Assembly (NCBI GenBank): GCA_019454045.1
Contig: SKCR01023747.1
Coordinates: 1 to 64,000, forward strand
Length of the DNA stretch: 64,000 nucleotides
Reading direction: 5' to 3'
Source: Zanthoxylum bungeanum
Taxonomy: Eukaryota > Streptophyta > Magnoliopsida > Sapindales > Rutaceae
The position numbers and the translations under genes are program-made. The notes under the pieces are model-generated. The model searched no databases. It was not told the DNA's origin and saw only the letters and a program-made list of their open reading frames with translations. Below are positions 47,841-60,759 of this stretch, piece after piece. Numbering within the stretch: position 1 is the stretch's first letter; every line of letters begins with the position of its first letter.

Positions 47841-48706
47841 AAGAAGCTTCAACACACACACTCTGTAGGTCACAAAGGGTATCTAGACCTCCTGAACACT
47901 TGTATTTGATATAAGAAAAGAGTCTCGATGTTCTCTTAGTTGAAGAGATTGACATTTTTACCTATAGGGAATCGATGTTTGACATCGATTCTGTGAAGTG
48001 GTAACATGCCATGAAATCCGAGTTGGACTCAATGCATGAGAATCAAGTTTAGGACTTGGTTTCGCTTCCCGAAAGAATTGTTTATATCGGTTGTAAACAG
48101 GTTTACAAGAGGAAGCCCGGGCCTGATGGAAAGGTTGAAACCTATAAGGCCCGACTGCTAGCAAAATGTTACATGCAGCGACCTGACATCGACTACGATG
48201 AAATTTTTTCGCCAGTAGCAATGCTCAAGTCTATTAGGATTTTGCTTTCTATAGCTGCTTATCATGATTATGAGATTTGGCAAATGGATGTCAAAATGGC
48301 TTTTCTAAATGCATTTATTGATGAAGAAATCTATATGGAACAGCCGGAGGGTCTTGCATCCAACGATAACTCGGGTATGGTATGTAAGCTTAAGAAGTCC
48401 ATTTATGGACTTAAACAAGCTTCACGAAGTTGGAATCTTCGATTCGACGAGATTATTAGATTATCTGGTTTTCTCAAGAATTCGGAAGAATCCTGTGTGT
48501 ATCAGAAGGCCAGTGGAAGCATGGTGGTATTTTTAGTCCTCTATGTTGACGACATCCTAATCATTGGGAATGATATAAGGATGATGCAAGGCGTCAAAGC
48601 TTACCTCTATAAGAATTTCTCCATGAAGGACTTGAGAGAAGCTTCCTATGTTTTAAGCATTAAACTATATAGAGATAGAGAAAAGAAGCTGATTGGGTTA
48701 TCCTAA
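47841..48706 (+). pseudogene. Copia C: reverse transcriptase
   Basis: The linker (EHLYLI, stop, KSLDVLLVEEIDIFT) leads to KSELDSMHENQV and, after a stop, a 216-codon open stretch (48056-48706): GCKQVYKRKPGPDGKVETYK, ARLLAKCYMQRP, QMDVKMAFLNAFIDEEIYME, KKSIYGLKQASRSWNL, catalytic LYVDDILIIGND (48538-48573), YVLSIKLYRD. Most RT motifs are intact. Stops at about 48003 and 48051 and the shift from the integrase frame break the polyprotein. Confidence 0.92.
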
Positions 48707-49530
48707 TCAACGTACATAGATAAGATCTTGGAACGGTACAATTTTGGTAACTGTAAGACAACAAATATACCTTTCAGACATGAGATTCATCTTTCAAAAA
48801 AGATGTGTCTGCAAACAGAAGATGAGAAGGTTAGAATGTCTAATCAACCTTATGCTTCGTGTTTGGGTAGCATAATGTATGCCATGTTAAGTACTAGGCC
48901 TGATATAAGTTTCGCTGTTAGCGTAACCAGTAGATATCAGTCCAATCCTGGCAATGATTATTGGATGGCCATTAAACATATCATGAAGTATCTTAAAGAT
49001 ACTAAGGATATGTTGATTATATATAGAGGAAATGAACTGCAAGTTAATGGGTATACAGATTCCGATTTCCAATCGGATCCCGATGATAGAAAGTCTACTT
49101 CTGGATTCGTCTTTACCCTTAACAGAGGTACATTTTGCTGGAAGAGTTTCAAACATGGGTCAACAGCAGATACCACCAAAGAGGCGGAATACATTGCAGC
49201 TTCTGAAGCTGCAAATGAAGCTATATAGATTAGGAAATTTATCACAGAGTTGGGAGTGGTCCCAAGTATCAATGATGTGATTTCATTATACTATGATAAT
49301 ACTGGAGCCATTGCACAAGCAAAGAAACCGAGGGCGCATCAGAAGTCGAAGCATATGGAACGCAAGTACCACATCATTCGAGAGATTGTGTCGCGATGGG
49401 ACATTGTCATGTGCAATGTACCGAGTGAAGATAATGTAGCAGACCCGCTTACCAAGGCCATACCTCCAAAGTTATTTGATAAACATTGGAGTCGATGGGT
49501 ATTAGATACAATCGATATTTGCACTAGAGC
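48707..49530 (+). pseudogene. Copia C: RNase H
   Basis: MERYNFGNCKTTNIPF, YASCLGSIMYAMLSTRPDI, IKHIMKYLKDTKDM, NGYTDSDFQSDPDDRKSTSG (first acidic residue), GTFCWKSFKHGST, KEAEYIAASEAANEAI, a stop at about 49228, then SLYYDNTGAIAQAKKP, KSKHMERKYHIIREIV and VADPLTKAIPP. All catalytic acidic positions are visible; one internal stop separates the halves. Confidence 0.92.
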
Positions 49531-49543
49531 AAATGGGAGATTT
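49526..49543 (+). promoter_or_regulatory. Polypurine tract of copia C
   Basis: AGAGCAAATGGGAGATTT lies directly before the LTR start TGTTAGGATTGG; the A-for-G change in AAATGGGAGA slightly weakens the standard AAGTGGGAGA. Confidence 0.85.
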
Positions 49544-51927
49544 TGTTAGGATTGGTGCTCGGAGCACAAATTTCCTGTTGTATTTCCTTGTAAATACTCT
49601 TGTAAATATTTTATTATGAATAAAATAAATAGTTTCTATAATATAATTTATCTCTTTATATGGTAAAGACGTAATTGACCTTAGAATGATTAGTTATGAT
49701 ACAGTTGCAAAAGCATTGCAACTGACATTGACTTGTATCATAACGTTGTCATTCTTAGACAGTTTCTGGTCAAGGTTTACACTACTTGGTCAGTAAAGCA
49801 AACTCGTTAAGATCGGTACATGTCGTATACTGGAATATTAGATTCCAATGGTTTCTCAATGAACCATGAGTCTTGCAGACTCGTATAGACGTGTAGGTGT
49901 TTATGGCGGATAAACACTGAACGACTCACCGAAGATTCTTAATGGATGGTACATCAACGTCAACAAGAATCTTCTCGGGTTGAGTAGCATAAGTGATTCT
50001 TCGACTTGAGATATCAATTTGGGCACATGAGACATCTTCCACACTTAGATGGCAGTCACGTCACCGACTTATTAAGGTCAGACCTCCGCATGTTCGTTGA
50101 GTGTGGACAGATCCTCAGGATGTCCTATATGTGTCAAGATAGGATCCGTCAGTTCTGTGTACAGAGCATAGGTAGTCCATATATGATTAGAAATCAGATA
50201 AAAACCATGAGCCTGTGGTACACTGTAGAAATTAGTTCTAAGTGTTATTTAGAGATTGCTAATAGAAACGTCGACGTGATTATATCTATAGATATTTGAC
50301 GTTTATATCTATATCTCTGGAATAATCCAAATACATGTGACGAAGGGATTATACGTATGCAATGACCTCAACCTGTATAGTTCAGATAGTTTATCTGTGT
50401 TCGTCATAATTTACGGGTGGGTAGATTATGGATGCGAAATTGGATTTTATGATAGATATGTCTGAACCTAGAGAGTCTCACTAATGAAATATACTCCTAG
50501 AGTACTAGGGCACCTATTATGAATAATACTGATTATTTATAAGTCGTTTAACGGTTAAACGAAAAATACATACTAAGGGACCTAATGGTCATTTCCTAAT
50601 TAATGTGTATTTGTATTTAATGAATGATTTTATTAAATACACATTAATTAAATGTCAAATTATGATATTTGACATATATCATTAATATATTTGTATTTGA
50701 ATATTTAAAGTGAATATAATTCTTATTTTAAAAATATTTATATTTAAATAATTATTTAATTATTTAATTGTTAAATAATTAAAGTAATTAAAATATAAAT
50801 ATCTTATGTCATGATTATTTTTGGAAGTGACTTTATTTGATTAGTTTGACTTGTTGTAAATCATTAAATGTTATAATGATGAAATACAAGTGGATTAACT
50901 TTAATTAAATGAAACAAAAATATCTAGATATTATTTTTTACATCCTAAAATTCGACCAAGGGCTTAATTGGGGAGTATAAATTATTTTGTTTCATTTTTC
51001 ATTTATTAGGTTAAGCCACCAATTATTATAAAGAAAGTTTGAGAGAAAAAAGGTTAAAGAACAAAAGAAAAGCTTGAAAACTTAGATTTTTGTAAGTTTT
51101 TCTTAAACGTTTTCAATTAAAAAATTATTTCTATGATACTAGGCTTCAACTTGTGTTGCTTAGAATTTTCTCTATTCTTTAAGTATGTAATTAAATGGTT
51201 GGAAACTTGTTTGAAAGGTGCTTGCATGTTTGATGAACAAAGAAAGCATGAAATTGGTTCTTAAGCTCTCTTTTGATTATTTGATAATCCTATTGTCATT
51301 CTAGAGTTGTTAGGTCACTCATTGATGACCTAGAATTTTTCTTGTGTTGTTTCACTGTGGTGAGACTTGTTTGGTGTTGTGAAGATTGATTTAAAGTATT
51401 GAATTTGATTAATTTGGTGTAAATTATCAATTTGTGAAAATTGAAAAATTAGGGTTCTTAACCCTTTCTAAATTTGGGGATTTTCATATATGTGTTAAAT
51501 AATGATGTATATTAAATTTGGGATCGAGTGGATTTGATCTTGACTTGTTTTGAACAAGATTAGACCAAATTGCAAATCCTGGAAAATTCTGGGCTGTTTC
51601 GGCAATTGTGAAATATTTGGAATTTTTGTTGTAATTTATATTTTGATATATTGGACATGTATAAATCATTTTGGGATTGTTTTGGAATCACTTAAATATG
51701 TATTTTACAATTTGAGGACCAAAATGAATAAAACGCAAAGTTATGGGATAATTCGGTAATTAAGAAGAAATTTGATTTCTTGGTTACCAAATTTCAGATC
51801 TTAAGTATTGTGTAATTAAAATAAATAAGTTTATTTTAATTGCCCAAGAAAAATTTTTGAAAACATAAAATTTTGATTTTCCGCGTTCCGCTACGTTACC
51901 CGGTAATATCCCTATAAAACCCCAATA
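49544..51927 (+). repeat. 3' LTR of copia C
   Basis: About 2384 bp from TGTTAGGATTGGTGCTCGG to ATAAAACCCCAATA (expected CCCCAACA). The following GTAAA is probably one target duplicate, since GTACA stands at the matching place near 63518. The 49830-50480 part is the conserved hairpin block. Confidence 0.88.
49830..50480 (+). other. Conserved hairpin-rich LTR block (copia C)
   Basis: Stems: GAGTCT/AGACTC (49868-49882), GAAGATTCTT/AAGAATCTTC (49931-49974) with loop GATGGTACATCAACGTCA, GTGAT/ATCA (49993-50016) with loop CTTCGACTT, CCACACTTA with TGAGTGTGG. Compared with 940-1530 the second stem has two paired changes and the third has one. Confidence 0.6.
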
Positions 51928-53220
51928 GTAAATGAGTATTTGGATGAAAAATCAGATGTGTTTGTCATGTATGTGCTTGTGTATGAGAAATCGTGTGATG
52001 GGTTTGCGCCACATGATATGCGCACAAGTCTGTTTGTTTGATTGGTTGATAAATGTGTGGTGTAATAGTCGAGCTGGTTAGGAATCCGTTCAGACGGAAT
52101 TCATCTCATACCTATTCTAAAATAGGTAATGAGTCACGTACGAGCATTGTGTGTGTAAACTATTCATATTTATGTGATGTTGAATGATGTGATCTTTGAT
52201 ATATCGATTATTATGTGTGATTCTCGTGGTTGGTTGCATGATATTTGTAAATATATCTGATGTATGTATGTGTATGATAGAACTCGTGATATGTATGGAC
52301 CATGTATGCTTATGTGAAATGAATGGATGATTTGAAACCGATGTGAATATCATAGGTTATAAAGCGTGTTTGCTAAGTTATATTGGTATGTTATGTACGT
52401 ATATGTGTAAGAATTTTGAAATTATATTTGCATGTATATAAGAGAAGTGTGTTACGGTATCAAATGTTAAGCTATTGTAAAGTTATCGTGGATAAAGAAG
52501 GTTAAAGAAAGATTATTTTATTATTGAAGATAGTCTGTAACCGAATAGAAGAAAGTAAGTTTTGAATAGAAGAAATTATGTCTTGATTTGAAGGAAGTAA
52601 GTTGGTTTATCAATTTGATGATATTTCAAAATGCTTAATCGTAATAAAGTATAATAAATCTGACTCCACGTCTCATGTGATGGAAATGGATTCGATGTAA
52701 AATGACTTGTTCTGTGATGTTCAGAATGATACTTTGTGAGATTCGAATGTTTGACTATTAAGTTGGCATATATGAGAATTTGTCATGGTAAAGTATAAAG
52801 GATAATAAAAGTTGATAAATCTAAACTTGTAATAATTTAGTAATTCTGATAAATTACTGATATGTTAGATTTGTTGTATATGTTTGACTTGTTTGTTGTA
52901 ATACTAGCATGGTTACTTACTGATTTTTTGAAACTCACACCGAACAAGTTTGCTAGTTTTACAGGTTGGCTTCCAGATTGGTCAACCATGATGACTTTGG
53001 AGGTCATGCTCGAGACGCGGATCACCCAAGCAACAGTAACCCTCGCAAGTGTCCTGGGAAAAGCTTTAGAGTTCTAATATTTGTGATTAATATGTTATTT
53101 GTCGTGTTGAGCACGCTATTTGTATATATTAAGTAAAATTTTTGATTGCTTATGATGTTGTGGGCACAGAGCCCTTGAGAGTTGATAAATAATGTGAGCA
53201 CGGAGCCCTTAGGTGTTGTT
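51928..53220 (+). repeat. Chromovirus-like gypsy LTR, part 1
   Basis: Non-coding; 51931-52132 and 52628-52797 match 63522-63806 and 63829-63996. Style typical of Tekay/Del LTRs (CTTACTGATTTTTTGAAACTCACACC at about 52915, then CTAGTTTTACAGGTTGG). Broken at 53220 by the Athila-type element; the LTR end is at 61115-61245. Confidence 0.65.
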
Positions 53221-54505
53221 TGATAAGTGCAGTTTATACCCACTTATTCATGCATTCTTAGTTTACTATTTTGTTAGATTCTGTGTCATTTAATGTATTT
53301 TGTAATTTGTTTTATATGTAATTGATAAGAATCATTGGAACATGGATCTTGGAGCAAAAAGTCATATTTTAGGACATTACGGGCACACCAGAAGCACGCG
53401 GGAAGGCTAAAAAAATGCAGAAACACTCATCTTGAAAAACAGGGTGGCATTGCGACGCCAAAAGTGGATGCCAACATAGATTTTCCCGAGAGATAGGCGT
53501 CGCGACGCTGCGACAGAAGCCCAGAATCGTCAATTTTTAGTGTTCTACAAACACAAAGACTCCAAGACTTTCCCATAAATATAGAAGCTTGTTCAAAACC
53601 CTAGAGGGGAGACTAATACACAACAAAGACTCTGAACACATATTTTGGAGAGATCCAAGGAGAAAGATTGAAGAACGACAAGAGGAGACGAATGCGGTGA
53701 CGTCCGAAGACGAAGGGATTCGATTCAGGTTTAATATTCTAGTTTCTTTCTTTAAACTCTAATGATGTCCATTAGATTCATGACCATGCTTTCATTGTTT
53801 TTATATTTAGTCATGAACTAACTCTATTATTCCAGAGGATGCTATAGCCAATGCTTGAACCTATGTTTTAATTGCCAATTGATTGTTATAAAGTTTTAAT
53901 TCAGTTTATTTATATTCTCTTGTATTTAATGCTTCTAGTTTGTTGGCCACAAATTAAGATGATAGATGTTTATAATCTATCGCTCGGGAGAGGAGATTTT
54001 GAATATGATCTAGAGAATATAACCTATGAGATTTGCAGAGTTCGGGAGAATCTATAATCCCTTTGAAGTCCTTAACAAAGAATCACAAAGCGTAATGAAT
54101 TATTAATTACTAGATTCTTATAGGGATATCGAAGTCTGTAATTGATAATATTTTCACTCGGCACTCGGGAGAGGGAGTTAGAATAATTTAGGGTTCTTGG
54201 CTTATAAACAATGCAACTGAATAAGAATTTATTGGCATGACAATTACATAGGGGATAGCTAGGTGAAATCAGATTCTAGAATCTATCTCATCTTGGTATA
54301 TCTTCATTAAACATTTAGATTTCTCGCTTATTTAGTTTTTAGTTTTAAATTAGTTTATTTTAAATTGGTTTCTAAATAAAGTTAAGTTTATAAATTATAG
54401 TACTTAGTGAGAATTTCATTACAATCCATGTGGGTTCGACACTCTTTACTTATCTTTTACTAAAACTTGACACTGTATACTTAATGTACGAAAAATCTCG
54501 CAATA
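53221..54505 (+). repeat. 5' LTR of Athila-type element
   Basis: Starts TGATAAGTGCAGTTTATACC and ends near CGCAATA, 1285 bp; matches 60776-60975. A patch of GCGACGC words lies at 53453-53515. Confidence 0.85.
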
Positions 54506-54511
54506 AGTTTT

Positions 54512-54531
54512 TGGCGCTGTTGTCAGAGATT
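54512..54531 (+). promoter_or_regulatory. Primer-binding site, tRNA-Asp type
   Basis: TGGCGCTGTTGTCAGAGATT, a variant of the TGGCGCCGTTGCCGGGGA site used by Athila elements, preceded by AAGTTT. Confidence 0.85.
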
Positions 54532-54689
54532 GTTAATCTAATTCGCATTAATACTATTACCAAATAACCTTAGCTTTAATTTAGATTTTATTTTTATTTT
54601 TTTATTATTTGTTTATTTATTAATTTTTTTTTATTTTAGTACTTTTTCTTGTCTTTTTGTGCTTTAGTGAAAATGAAGATCTATAAGTC

Positions 54690-56070
54690 TTGACTCACTT
54701 CTGTTTGATCCTGAAATAGAAAAAACGACGAGGAGACTAAGGAAAGAAAGGAAAATTGAAAAAGATGCAATGACAGCTGAAAATATAGAGAACAACTCAC
54801 GTCATATGGCAATCCGAAATCACTTCAAGCCAGTCGTTGACGATAATTATTTTGGGATTGCGCACCTACCAATCAATGTCAATAACTTTGAGTTGAAACC
54901 TGCATTAATTAACATGTTGCAAAAGAACCAGTTTGGGGGTTCAGCTATTGAGGATTCGAATGTGCATTTAAGGATGTTCTTGGAGATGGAAAATAAGATC
55001 AAGATGAATGGTGTAACCAAAGACACAAATAGGCTACGCTTGTTTCCATTCTCTTTAAGGGAAAAAGTGAGGGGTTGGCTGCAATCAATACCGATGGGGA
55101 GCATCCTGACATGGCAGGATATGGCTATAATATTTGTTGCGAGGTTCTTTCCACTAGCTAAATCAGCTCAACTGAGAACAAAAATTAACTTACTTAAGCA
55201 GTTGGAGACCGAGAACCTATACGAGGCATGAGAGCGCTTTAAAGATCTAATCAGGAGATGCCCACAACATAATTTTGAAGGCTGGCTTCAGATTCAGTTA
55301 TTCTACAATGGGTTAAATGGTCCAAACAGGACCATGGTCGATGCAACTGTTAGAGTAATTTAAGATATCTGCTGAAGATGACTATGATTTGCTGGAGGAG
55401 ATGGCCATTAACAATTTCCAATGGCCAAGTGAACGCACTAATGTAACTAAGGTGGCTGGTATATACGAGGTGGATCCTATTGTTGCGCTTACCGCCCAAG
55501 TGTCATCCCTTACTACTCATCTAGTAGCATTGACCAATCAACAAGGCCAACCATCTATTGAAGCTACTGCTGCTAATATAATGATATTTACTGACAGAGG
55601 ATATGAGCAAGTCTAATATGTGAACAATCGGAACTTCAAAAACTACAGAGGAAATCATATGCGAAACTATTGTCATTGGAACTTGTCATATGCTGACACA
55701 GAGAATGTCTTGTAACCTTCTTCTGGCTTCAACAATCAAATATCAGAGTAGAAACCTTCCCTATAAGACATCATGAGCACATTTATTGTTAAAACTTCAG
55801 AGAGGTTTGAGAAGAATGAGTCGAGACTGAATAATATTGAAACACACATGGGAAATATATGGGAAACAATGAAGTCCTTAGAAGTGCAGATTGGGCAAAT
55901 TGCTTCTTCTATGGCTAATCAGAAATGGGTGTTTCCTAGTAATACTGAGGTCAACCCTAAGGAACAGTACCAAACCATTACCCTCAGAAGTGGGAAGAGA
56001 TTAAAGAGACCCATAAGGACCAAGGAAGCCAAGACAAAGATGCAGCATTTCAGGAAGAAACATTAACAAA
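54690..56070 (+). pseudogene. Athila-type gag
   Basis: Reading begins before the first ATG of the main frame (LLFDPEIEKTTRRLRKERK), with the main open part at 54770-55231: NNFELKPALINMLQKNQFGG, HLRMFLEMENKIKMNGV, RLRLFPFSLREKVRGWLQSI, TWQDMAIIFVARFFP, typical of Athila gag. After a stop it continues ERFKDLIRRCPQHNF, LFYNGLNGPNRTMVDA, then shifts to LLEEMAINNFQWPSE (55389) and, at 55773, a coiled-coil-like NNIETHMGNIWETMKSLEVQIGQ and the LRSGKRL motif. Several stops break it. Confidence 0.88.
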
Positions 56071-56128
56071 AGCAGAGAACAGTGCAACAGTTCTTCCATA
56101 TAAGCCACCTCTCATCCCAAAGACACAT

Positions 56129-57214
56129 TTGCCATACACTCAATGCTTTCAAAATAAGAAATTGTACGCTCAGTTCATCAAGCTTCTTGACATCTTTAAG
56201 AAGATCTATATAAACATCCCATTCATAGATGTTTTGGAACAAATAGCAAACTATGTGAAGTTTATGAATGAGATAATGTCCAAAAAGAGGAAACTAGCTG
56301 ATTTTGAAACAGTAGCACTCACAGAAGAGTGTAGTGCCATTATACAAAAGAAGGTCCCTTCAAAATTGAAGGATCCTGGCAGCTTTACCATACCATGCAC
56401 TATTAGGAATTGATATTTTGGTCAGCCGCTATGCGATTTGGTTGCTAGTATCAATCTCATGTGCTTATCCATCTACAAACAGTTGAGCATAGGTGAGGCA
56501 AAGCCAACCACAGTCACATTGCAGCTAGCAGATAGATCTCTCATATTCCCACGAGGAATAGTAGAAGACATGTTGGTTAAGGTGGATGAGTTCTATTTCC
56601 CTGCTGACTTTCTTGTTCTTGATATGAATGAGGATCATGACGTCCAAATCATCATTGGGAGACCTTTATTGGCAATAAGAAAAGCGATCATTGATGTGGA
56701 AAAAGGTGAACTGAAAATGAGAGTTCAAGATGAAGAAGTCACCTTCAATGTTTTTCGAGCCATACCATGTCCTCAAGGTGATGAAAAATGTCGTATGATA
56801 GAAATTGTAGAAAAACCAGCTGCAATAGATGATGACCATGCGTTAGATGTGTCTCCATGCATTCAAATAAACCTACAGGATGAACCATTAGTCAATCAGC
56901 CAAAGACCGTAGCATGGCCATGCAAAGAAGATCCTCCACATCCAATCCCGAAATCGATCCCAAAGCGCCAAAAAAAGAGAAAATCAAGAGTTAGTGCTCA
57001 CTTGAAAATGATCCATGGAAAACTAAAAAGGTGGTCGAACCAAGTTTGCCACATGTGCAGTCCAAAATTTCAACCATTAGAAGACCTTGGGGGACCATCC
57101 ATGGATAAACTACCACAGCCTGCCAAGCTGTCCTTTTCAAGTCATAACAACAGGTGGATACCAAAGAAAAAAGCATATGAGATTTCCTGGTTTGCTACAT
57201 TGAAGCCACTGTGA
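56129..57214 (+). pseudogene. Athila-type protease fused to a tail, pol missing
   Basis: 56129-56413 reads YTQCFQNKKLYAQFIKLLDI, LKDPGSFTIPCTIRN, then a stop and YFGQPLCDLVASINLM, where D at 56434 is the catalytic Asp. The family motif is D-L-G-A-S; here Gly is Val. The 258-codon open stretch 56438-57214 goes on with KQLSIGEAKPTTVTLQLADR, GIVEDMLVKVDEFYFPADF, IIIGRPLLAIRKAIIDVEKG and continues without stop into a Lys/Arg-rich tail (KSIPKRQKKRKSR) and a segment I do not recognise, ending WFATLKPL. No RT, RNase H or integrase motif follows. Confidence 0.85.
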
Positions 57215-57273
57215 CCACTTGGGTGGTTACGTCTGGCTGAAGACGTTAAACTTAGCGCTAGCGGGGAGACGAT
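57215..57273 (+). other. Post-pol segment of the Athila-type element
   Basis: CTGAAGACGTTAAACTTAGC and GCTAGCGGGGAGAC correspond to the conserved text after integrase in Athila elements (there usually ending ...GGGAGGCAACCC). The solo LTR enters here. Confidence 0.7.
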
Positions 57274-59457
57274 TGTAGACACTGTATTTTTACATGAGCC
57301 CGATGATGAGCCTTGTATGGAGGCACTACCTAAAAAGTTACGAAAGTTGTTAAAAATGAATGCCGGAAGGAAGTAAAACCTCCAAAATTAGCACCTCATT
57401 GGATTCGAACTCACTAGCCACCCTCGGATTCGTTCAGCCGCTGTTTCAAACCTTAGCCTCGGACAAACCCCAAACACCTACAACCGGCCCATTACCCTGC
57501 AACCCACACAATAGGCCCAAGACCCCATGCAATCCATCCACACGTCCAAGGCCCATGTAATCCAACCCATGCATACGCCTATAGGCCCATGAAAATATCC
57601 TATGCACGCCCAAACCTTCCCAAATAGATAAAATCCCATGAAATTCACATGTGCAAATTCTCTCATCAACACTTTCTAATTTAACAAGATCCCATCCAAT
57701 TTAACAAGATTTAGGATATTCTCATCACCAAATTTGTGAGATGGTGTTCCCAAAATAATTTAAGAAATTATCTCCCAAATCAATATGATTTGTTTCCCTA
57801 TTTGGAGACACCTTCAAATCATTATAAATTAGGGATCAAATCATCACAAGAAAAGGAGCTTGGACGGCCACAACAAGAAAGAACCCTAGACTCTATTCTT
57901 CTTCTTGATCAACCCCAACCGAAACAACCACAAAAAAACCCTCGCCAAAACCGTGAAACAATAAAGAAACACAAAACAGCCAACAACCGATACATAAAAC
58001 AGCCAACAACTGAAACACAAAACAGCCAACAACCGAAACACAAACAACCACCAAGAAAATTGAAAACAAAAACACAAACAACCACCACCGAAACCAGCAA
58101 AAGATCGAAAGAAATAGCCCCAAAATCACCGCAAAACAGGCCAAAAACAACCCAAAAATAGTGCCAAAACCATCGAAAAAATAGAAGAAAAAAAGCCAGC
58201 AAATACAACAAATCACAGCACCAAAACAGCAGCCCAAAAACGGAAAAAACAATTACAAAACAGCAATCCAAAACTGCAAAACAACCAGAAAAACAGCAGC
58301 CCAAAATTAAAAAAAAAAAACCAAAATAGCAGTAAAAAACAACTAAAAACAGCAAAAAACAACCAAAATAGCAACCAGAGAAACAACAAAAACAGCAACC
58401 AGAAAATAGTAAAAACAGCAACCAGCAAAACAGTAAAAATAGAAACCAGAAAATAGCGAAACAACAACCAGAAAATAGCAAAACAGTAAGAAGAAACAGC
58501 GAAACAGTAAGAAGAAACAGCGAACCAGCGATCCTTCCGGCAACGACCTAACGCACATCCGAGAAAACAACTTAAAAGGTAAGATCTGAGGGCACCATTT
58601 ACCATATTTATTTTATAGTTCTGGACGCTGCATGCCTGGCTGGACGTGAAATACGTCCAGCCGGGTATGCGAAGTCCTACATTAAAGACGGCCAAATTTC
58701 TGGTCAAATTTTTCTTTCTTTGGCATTCCGTTATTTATCTTTTTATTTATTTATTCACCTTCATCGTTATTTTATTATTTCACATTTATTTTGCTATTTA
58801 GCTTTTTGTCTATTTACTTTTATTTTTTATTTTATTATTTCTCATTTTTTATGTCCGTTCACATTGCATTAATGGTTATGTGTGTTATTATCCCTTGCAG
58901 TATATCGGATGGAAATCCAGACGTAAATTCTGTAGCCGAATCCGAATGGATGGTAGTGCGGTCTGTACTTGGGATACAACTCCACGTACCACTCGGGAAA
59001 TACTCATATATGCATGATTAACCCCCATTTTGTTTATTATTTATTTATTGACATTTTCCCGCTTTTGACTGATTTTCGTTATTGCATCTCGTACTTCTTA
59101 ATTTAATATGCTTTTGGAAACGTGTTATTGTGATTATTATTTGCTTGGGTATGTTATTACATTTTTATTCACTTTTATGTATGAATTGCATTAAGACTTG
59201 GTTATACCATTGTGTGAACCCGTCCATTATACTGGCATAAGTAAGAGACCATTCCGAACCTAACGGTTTTAGGTCTTCCCTTGCGAGGGGTGAGTGCAGC
59301 CTTAAATCTTTTCCCAGTTCACACTGGGTGGCGACTCCTTTATTCTCTAGTTTAGTCCCCCGCGGGCTACTCCGTACTCTCTACTGGCTGCGAGCCCAAC
59401 AGTGTTGTGGTCGCCGAGCATTATAGGTATAGCGGTAAACCCCGCTTCGCTCCTACA
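57274..59457 (+). mobile_element. Solo LTR (2.2 kb), same family as 7633-10554
   Basis: TGTAGACACTG...TCGCTCCTACA ends. Start and end sections match the reverse complement of the solo LTR in copia A (CCCGATGATGAG, GGAGGCACTACCT; CCCTTGCGAGGGGTGAGTG, GGGTGGCGACTCC). It has a single copy of the block duplicated in the other LTR (58899-59005) and lacks the 53-bp and 180-bp arrays. Flanks ACGAT and ATGAC do not form a clean target duplication. No coding genes; the ORF at 57736-58161 is low complexity. Confidence 0.75.
57880..58540. repeat. A/C-rich low-complexity tract in the solo LTR
   Basis: Runs of AAACAGCCAACAACCGAAAC-type and, further on, AAAACAGCAACCAGAAAATA-type words, almost free of T on the plus strand. 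It creates long open frames on both strands (for example 58481-57909 on minus, Cys/Phe/Leu-rich) that reflect composition, not genes. Confidence 0.85.
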
Positions 59458-60759
59458 ATGACCCTTGCATTTGTTTGTTTTTATTTTCTTTATTTTATTT
59501 TATTTTATTGTATGCTATTTTATTGTTTATTACTTTGCATGTGTATTTATGCATGTGTTAGCGCAAACCACACAGCCCGTGCAACCAAATTCTGACCTGC
59601 AGGAGCCTGATCAACTCCATGCACGGTAATGTTGTTCCTCACTCTTGTTACTTTATGTTTATTTTACATTGAGGACAATGCAAGTTTTAAGTTTGGGGGT
59701 GTGTGCATGTAGTGGTAGTACCTATTATTACTAGTTATTAAAAAAAAGATTAATTTTTTTGGTTTTACTCATAGATAGTAAACCATATGTCCAAATGATG
59801 AGTTTTGTTTGTTTCATAATGAAATCTTAGAAATGATAAGTGCCCAATTTACCTTTATCTGATACCTAGAGTATGTGATATAGGTTAGAGTCGTAAGCAT
59901 TTAATAATAGGTTTTTAGTAGTAAGAATCTAGTAGTTGACAAAGTGACTAGTTGAAAAAATTATTTACCGATGAATGACCGTTTGTTTAGATATCTATCT
60001 AAATATGCTAGTGTTATGATGTATGGTATGGTTAAAAATATAATAAGAAAAAAATTGATTGAAAAAGAATGAAAGCAAGAGAAAGAAAAAGAATAAAAGA
60101 AGAAGGTAAACCACCTTTAACCGATAAGGGTGAAGCTACCCATGGGCGAGTGTTAGGACCACCATCAGGAGAAATGCTACCTTAGAGGGTAGATGTGTTG
60201 AAAAAAATAAAGAAATGAAAAGAAAAAGAATGAAAAAAATCATACCATACTAAGCAAAAAAAGACAATTACATAGTAATTTTGAGATATCTAGGTTGGTT
60301 TGACCCTTCAGATCTCAATTTTTGAGAAGAAATCATCGAGTTTGCTTACTTATGAGTCGAGTTGTACCAAGCTTTTACACACACACACACTGTGAGTCTG
60401 ACTTAGATACTTTACTCAAGAACTTGGAATTTAGTTGCATTAAGTACTTTGAAGGTTCTCTGATTTCATTGGTAGGCATTCTTTGAGGACAATATTATGT
60501 GTAATTATCGGGACTATTTTATTTGCTTTTATTAGTTTTGAATGATTACATGTGTATGAATGACCTTGTGGGTGTCGCTGCTGTAAACCCTCACGAGACT
60601 ATAACTCATCCACTAGGGCCGCATAGGGGTTTAAAGGCTTGTTGCATGCGCTAAACACAATCGTGATCCTTATGAAAGTGGCCTACTTAATTTTTTTATT
60701 TTTTTTTGTTTATTTCATTTAGTTTTTATTTAGTCTTTTGCTCGGGACTAGCAAACTCT
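59458..60759 (+). other. 3' untranslated region of the Athila-type element
   Basis: Non-coding. GAGGACAATGCAAGTTTTAAG followed by TTTGGGGGTGTGTGCATG (about 59674-59711) is the standard Athila marker after pol. Purine-rich GAAAAAGAATG text at 60060-60250. No env-like ORF is present. Confidence 0.75.

Larger units (their letters stand above)
45040..51927 (+). mobile_element. Copia element C, 5'-truncated
   Basis: Plus-strand copia with part of the 5' LTR, no primer site, no gag, then protease, integrase, RT, RNase H, polypurine tract and a full 3' LTR. Pol is the best preserved in the window but has stops and frameshifts. Protein sequence and LTR start (TTGGTGCTCGGAG) place it in the lineage of the fragment at 1-4162 and of the triple-LTR block. 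Confidence 0.88.

Noticed and set aside
57909..58481. A 190-codon minus-strand ORF, Cys/Phe/Leu-rich, resembling a membrane protein
   Set aside because: It is the complement of an A/C-rich low-complexity tract within a solo LTR; long open frames on both strands come from composition.
57269..59462. A target duplication for the solo LTR at 57274-59457
   Set aside because: Flanks ACGAT and ATGAC do not match; I could not find a shift of the ends that gives an exact 5-bp duplicate.
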